Source: Planctomycetota bacterium (GTDB taxonomy: Bacteria; Planctomycetota; Phycisphaerae; Phycisphaerales; UBA1924). Taken from it: 14,445 nucleotides of DNA. The translations under genes were made by a program, and so were the position numbers. A model generated the notes under the pieces. The model was not told the DNA's origin. It made no database searches and worked only from the letters and a program-made list of their open reading frames with translations. The stretch lies in contig JAEYUO010000141.1 in assembly GCA_023432465.1 (NCBI GenBank), forward strand, positions 1 through 14,445, given 5' to 3'. Below are positions 13,383 through 14,445 of the stretch, one piece after another. Within the stretch, counting starts at the first letter, position 1; each line of letters opens with the position of its first letter.

Positions 13383-14327
13383 ATGAACTCCAAGCCCAAC
13401 CAGAACCCGCAGCCCCTGCCCGTCGCCACGTCCGCCGCGGTCGGCGCCTCCGATCCCGCGCACGAGCGCTTCGCCGTGCTCGTCTCGATCGGGCTCAGCG
13501 CTGCGGCCATCGTGGGGATGGTCGGGCTCGCGGCGGTGATCGGGTGGACCCAGCGGCAGATCCAGCTCGATGCCCACGCCGGCACCACCCTCACGCTCTT
13601 CGACAGCTCGCGCGTCATCCACGGACGCGAGATGTTCGCCACCGCCTGCATCGCCTGCCACGGCGAGGACGGGCGAGGCAAGCCCGGCCTGGGCAAGGAC
13701 CTCACCGCCAGCGCGTACGTCCGCACCAACGCCGATGGACTGCTCAAAGCGATGATCAAGGAAGGTCGCCCCGCCGATCACCCGCTCAATACCACCAAGG
13801 TCATGATGCCGCCCAAGGGCGGAAACGACAAGCTGACCGACGGCGACATCGACGACATCGTGCTCTATGTCCGGGCCTTGCAGGATCCAAAGCAGGTTGC
13901 CCGGAATGTGTCCCTCATCGCCAAGGCCCCGGCCCCCAGCGAGGCGGAGACCGCCGCGGCGGCGGATGCCGCGATGGCCGCGGCGGGTGGCGATGCCGAG
14001 CTGGCCGCGTGGATCGCCAGCGGCACCAAGCTCTACGCGTCAAGCTGCATCGCCTGCCACGGACCCGGCGGAGCCGGAATCAAGGGCAACGGCAAGGCGC
14101 TCGTCGCCAACGAGTTCATCCAGAGTCTCGACGATGATGCGCTCCTGGCGTTCATCCAGAAAGGTCGCGACCCCGGCGACCCCAAGAACACGACCGGCGT
14201 GGGCATGCCCGCCCGAGGCGGCAACCCCGCGCTCTCCGAAGACGACATTCTCGACATCATTTCGTATCTCCGGACGCTGCAGCCCGCCGCGGATGCGGGC
14301 GCGAGTGCATCAAGCGCAGCCAAGTGA
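13383..14327 (+). CDS. Membrane-anchored diheme cytochrome c
   Basis: The protein has 314 residues. A polar N-terminus leads to one membrane helix (about 30-55, FAVLVSIGLSAAAIVGMVGL), after which two class I cytochrome c domains lie in the periplasm. Domain 1 has CIACH (Cys89, Cys92, His93) and the likely axial Met141 or Met142 in KVMMPPKGG. Domain 2 has CIACH (Cys222, Cys225, His226) and Met275 in GVGMPARGG. The domains are similar along their length and look like a tandem duplication, joined by an Ala/Glu-rich linker (about 180-205). The architecture recalls CcoP and other quinol-to-oxidase or reductase shuttles. GGAG lies eight bases before the ATG. The lipoprotein gene starts 19 bases downstream, so the two are probably cotranscribed. 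Confidence 0.92.
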   Translation: MNSKPNQNPQPLPVATSAAVGASDPAHERFAVLVSIGLSAAAIVGMVGLAAVIGWTQRQIQLDAHAGTTLTLFDSSRVIHGREMFATACIACHGEDGRGKPGLGKDLTASAYVRTNADGLLKAMIKEGRPADHPLNTTKVMMPPKGGNDKLTDGDIDDIVLYVRALQDPKQVARNVSLIAKAPAPSEAETAAAADAAMAAAGGDAELAAWIASGTKLYASSCIACHGPGGAGIKGNGKALVANEFIQSLDDDALLAFIQKGRDPGDPKNTTGVGMPARGGNPALSEDDILDIISYLRTLQPAADAGASASSAAK

Positions 14328-14346
14328 TCAGATGCGGGAGCCAGCG

Positions 14347-14445
14347 ATGCGCACACAACCAGACACAACCCGGCGCATGACGCTGCCAGCCGCGGCAGTA
14401 CTGGTCGCGGCCCTTCTCTCGGTCCTCGCGGGCTGTGAGAGCGGC
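14347..14445 (+). CDS. N-terminus of a lipoprotein, truncated by the window edge
   Basis: The frame is open for 33 residues to the edge. It encodes a basic start (MRTQPDTTRR), a hydrophobic core (LPAAAVLVAALLSVL) and the lipobox LAGC, then ESG. It is therefore an exported lipoprotein with the lipidated Cys at residue 30. GGGAG lies six bases before the ATG; an in-frame ATG at 14332 would add five residues. The gene is close behind the diheme cytochrome. The mature protein is outside the window. Given the neighbours, a periplasmic oxidoreductase such as a clade II NosZ, a NosL-type copper protein or another cytochrome partner would fit, but nothing visible decides this. Confidence 0.75.
   Translation, partial: MRTQPDTTRRMTLPAAAVLVAALLSVLAGCESG

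Noticed and set aside
1..14445. CRISPR arrays, insertion sequences, attachment sites
   Set aside because: No regularly spaced repeats, transposase or integrase frames, or terminal inverted repeats were seen; nothing resembling an attachment duplication was noticed at the tRNA-Ser 3' end.

Overview
The window is high-GC bacterial DNA and probably comes from a planctomycete of the Phycisphaerales type. The best evidence is the C-terminus of the multiheme cytochrome, which carries paired dockerin-like calcium loops ending in a Gly-Cys motif, a hallmark of secreted proteins in that group. Cysteine-rich exported proteins and weak Shine-Dalgarno sites at several genes are in keeping with this. The assignment is inference from sequence character only.

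Left part (1-2.8 kb). The window opens with the probable tail of a gene. Two minus-strand genes follow for cysteine-rich exported proteins: a metallothionein-like 73-residue protein with a strong terminator, and a 178-residue protein with spaced Cys-Cys pairs. A divergent DinB-fold protein with a histone-H1-like tail converges on a membrane protein of unknown function.

Middle (2.9-7.9 kb). A large multi-pass membrane protein is translationally coupled to a small unknown protein. This pair converges on a minus-strand operon of an ArnT/PMT-type glycosyltransferase and the tRNA pseudouridine synthase TruB, which overlap by 4 bases at GTGA. A PAP2 phosphatase diverges from the glycosyltransferase, and their annotated start codons interleave. 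A tRNA-Ser(GGA) with a clear terminator closes the segment. The 180 bases between that terminator and the next gene hold nothing I can recognise, and no gene-free stretch exceeds 300 bases.

Right part (8.05-14.4 kb). This is the interesting part, a redox and probably nitrosative-stress/N-oxide respiration island. An Rrf2-family regulator diverges from a RIC/ScdA/YtfE-like iron-sulfur repair protein whose di-iron ligands look partly lost. Next comes a NapH/NosR-like polyferredoxin membrane protein fused to a TPR-like domain, with one cluster cysteine missing. A membrane-anchored pentaheme cytochrome c with a dockerin-like tail and a membrane-anchored diheme cytochrome c follow. The window ends in the signal peptide of a lipoprotein.

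The promoter regions of the RIC gene, the pentaheme gene and the diheme gene each contain a similar AT-rich element (consensus about WTAWCMRGATAT). In the last two it lies at or just after the -10 box. I infer an Rrf2 regulon that switches on electron-transfer proteins in response to NO or iron-sulfur damage. The gene set resembles accessory genes of clade II nitrous oxide reductase clusters, so the cut-off lipoprotein could be NosZ, NosL or another electron acceptor. This cannot be decided inside the window.
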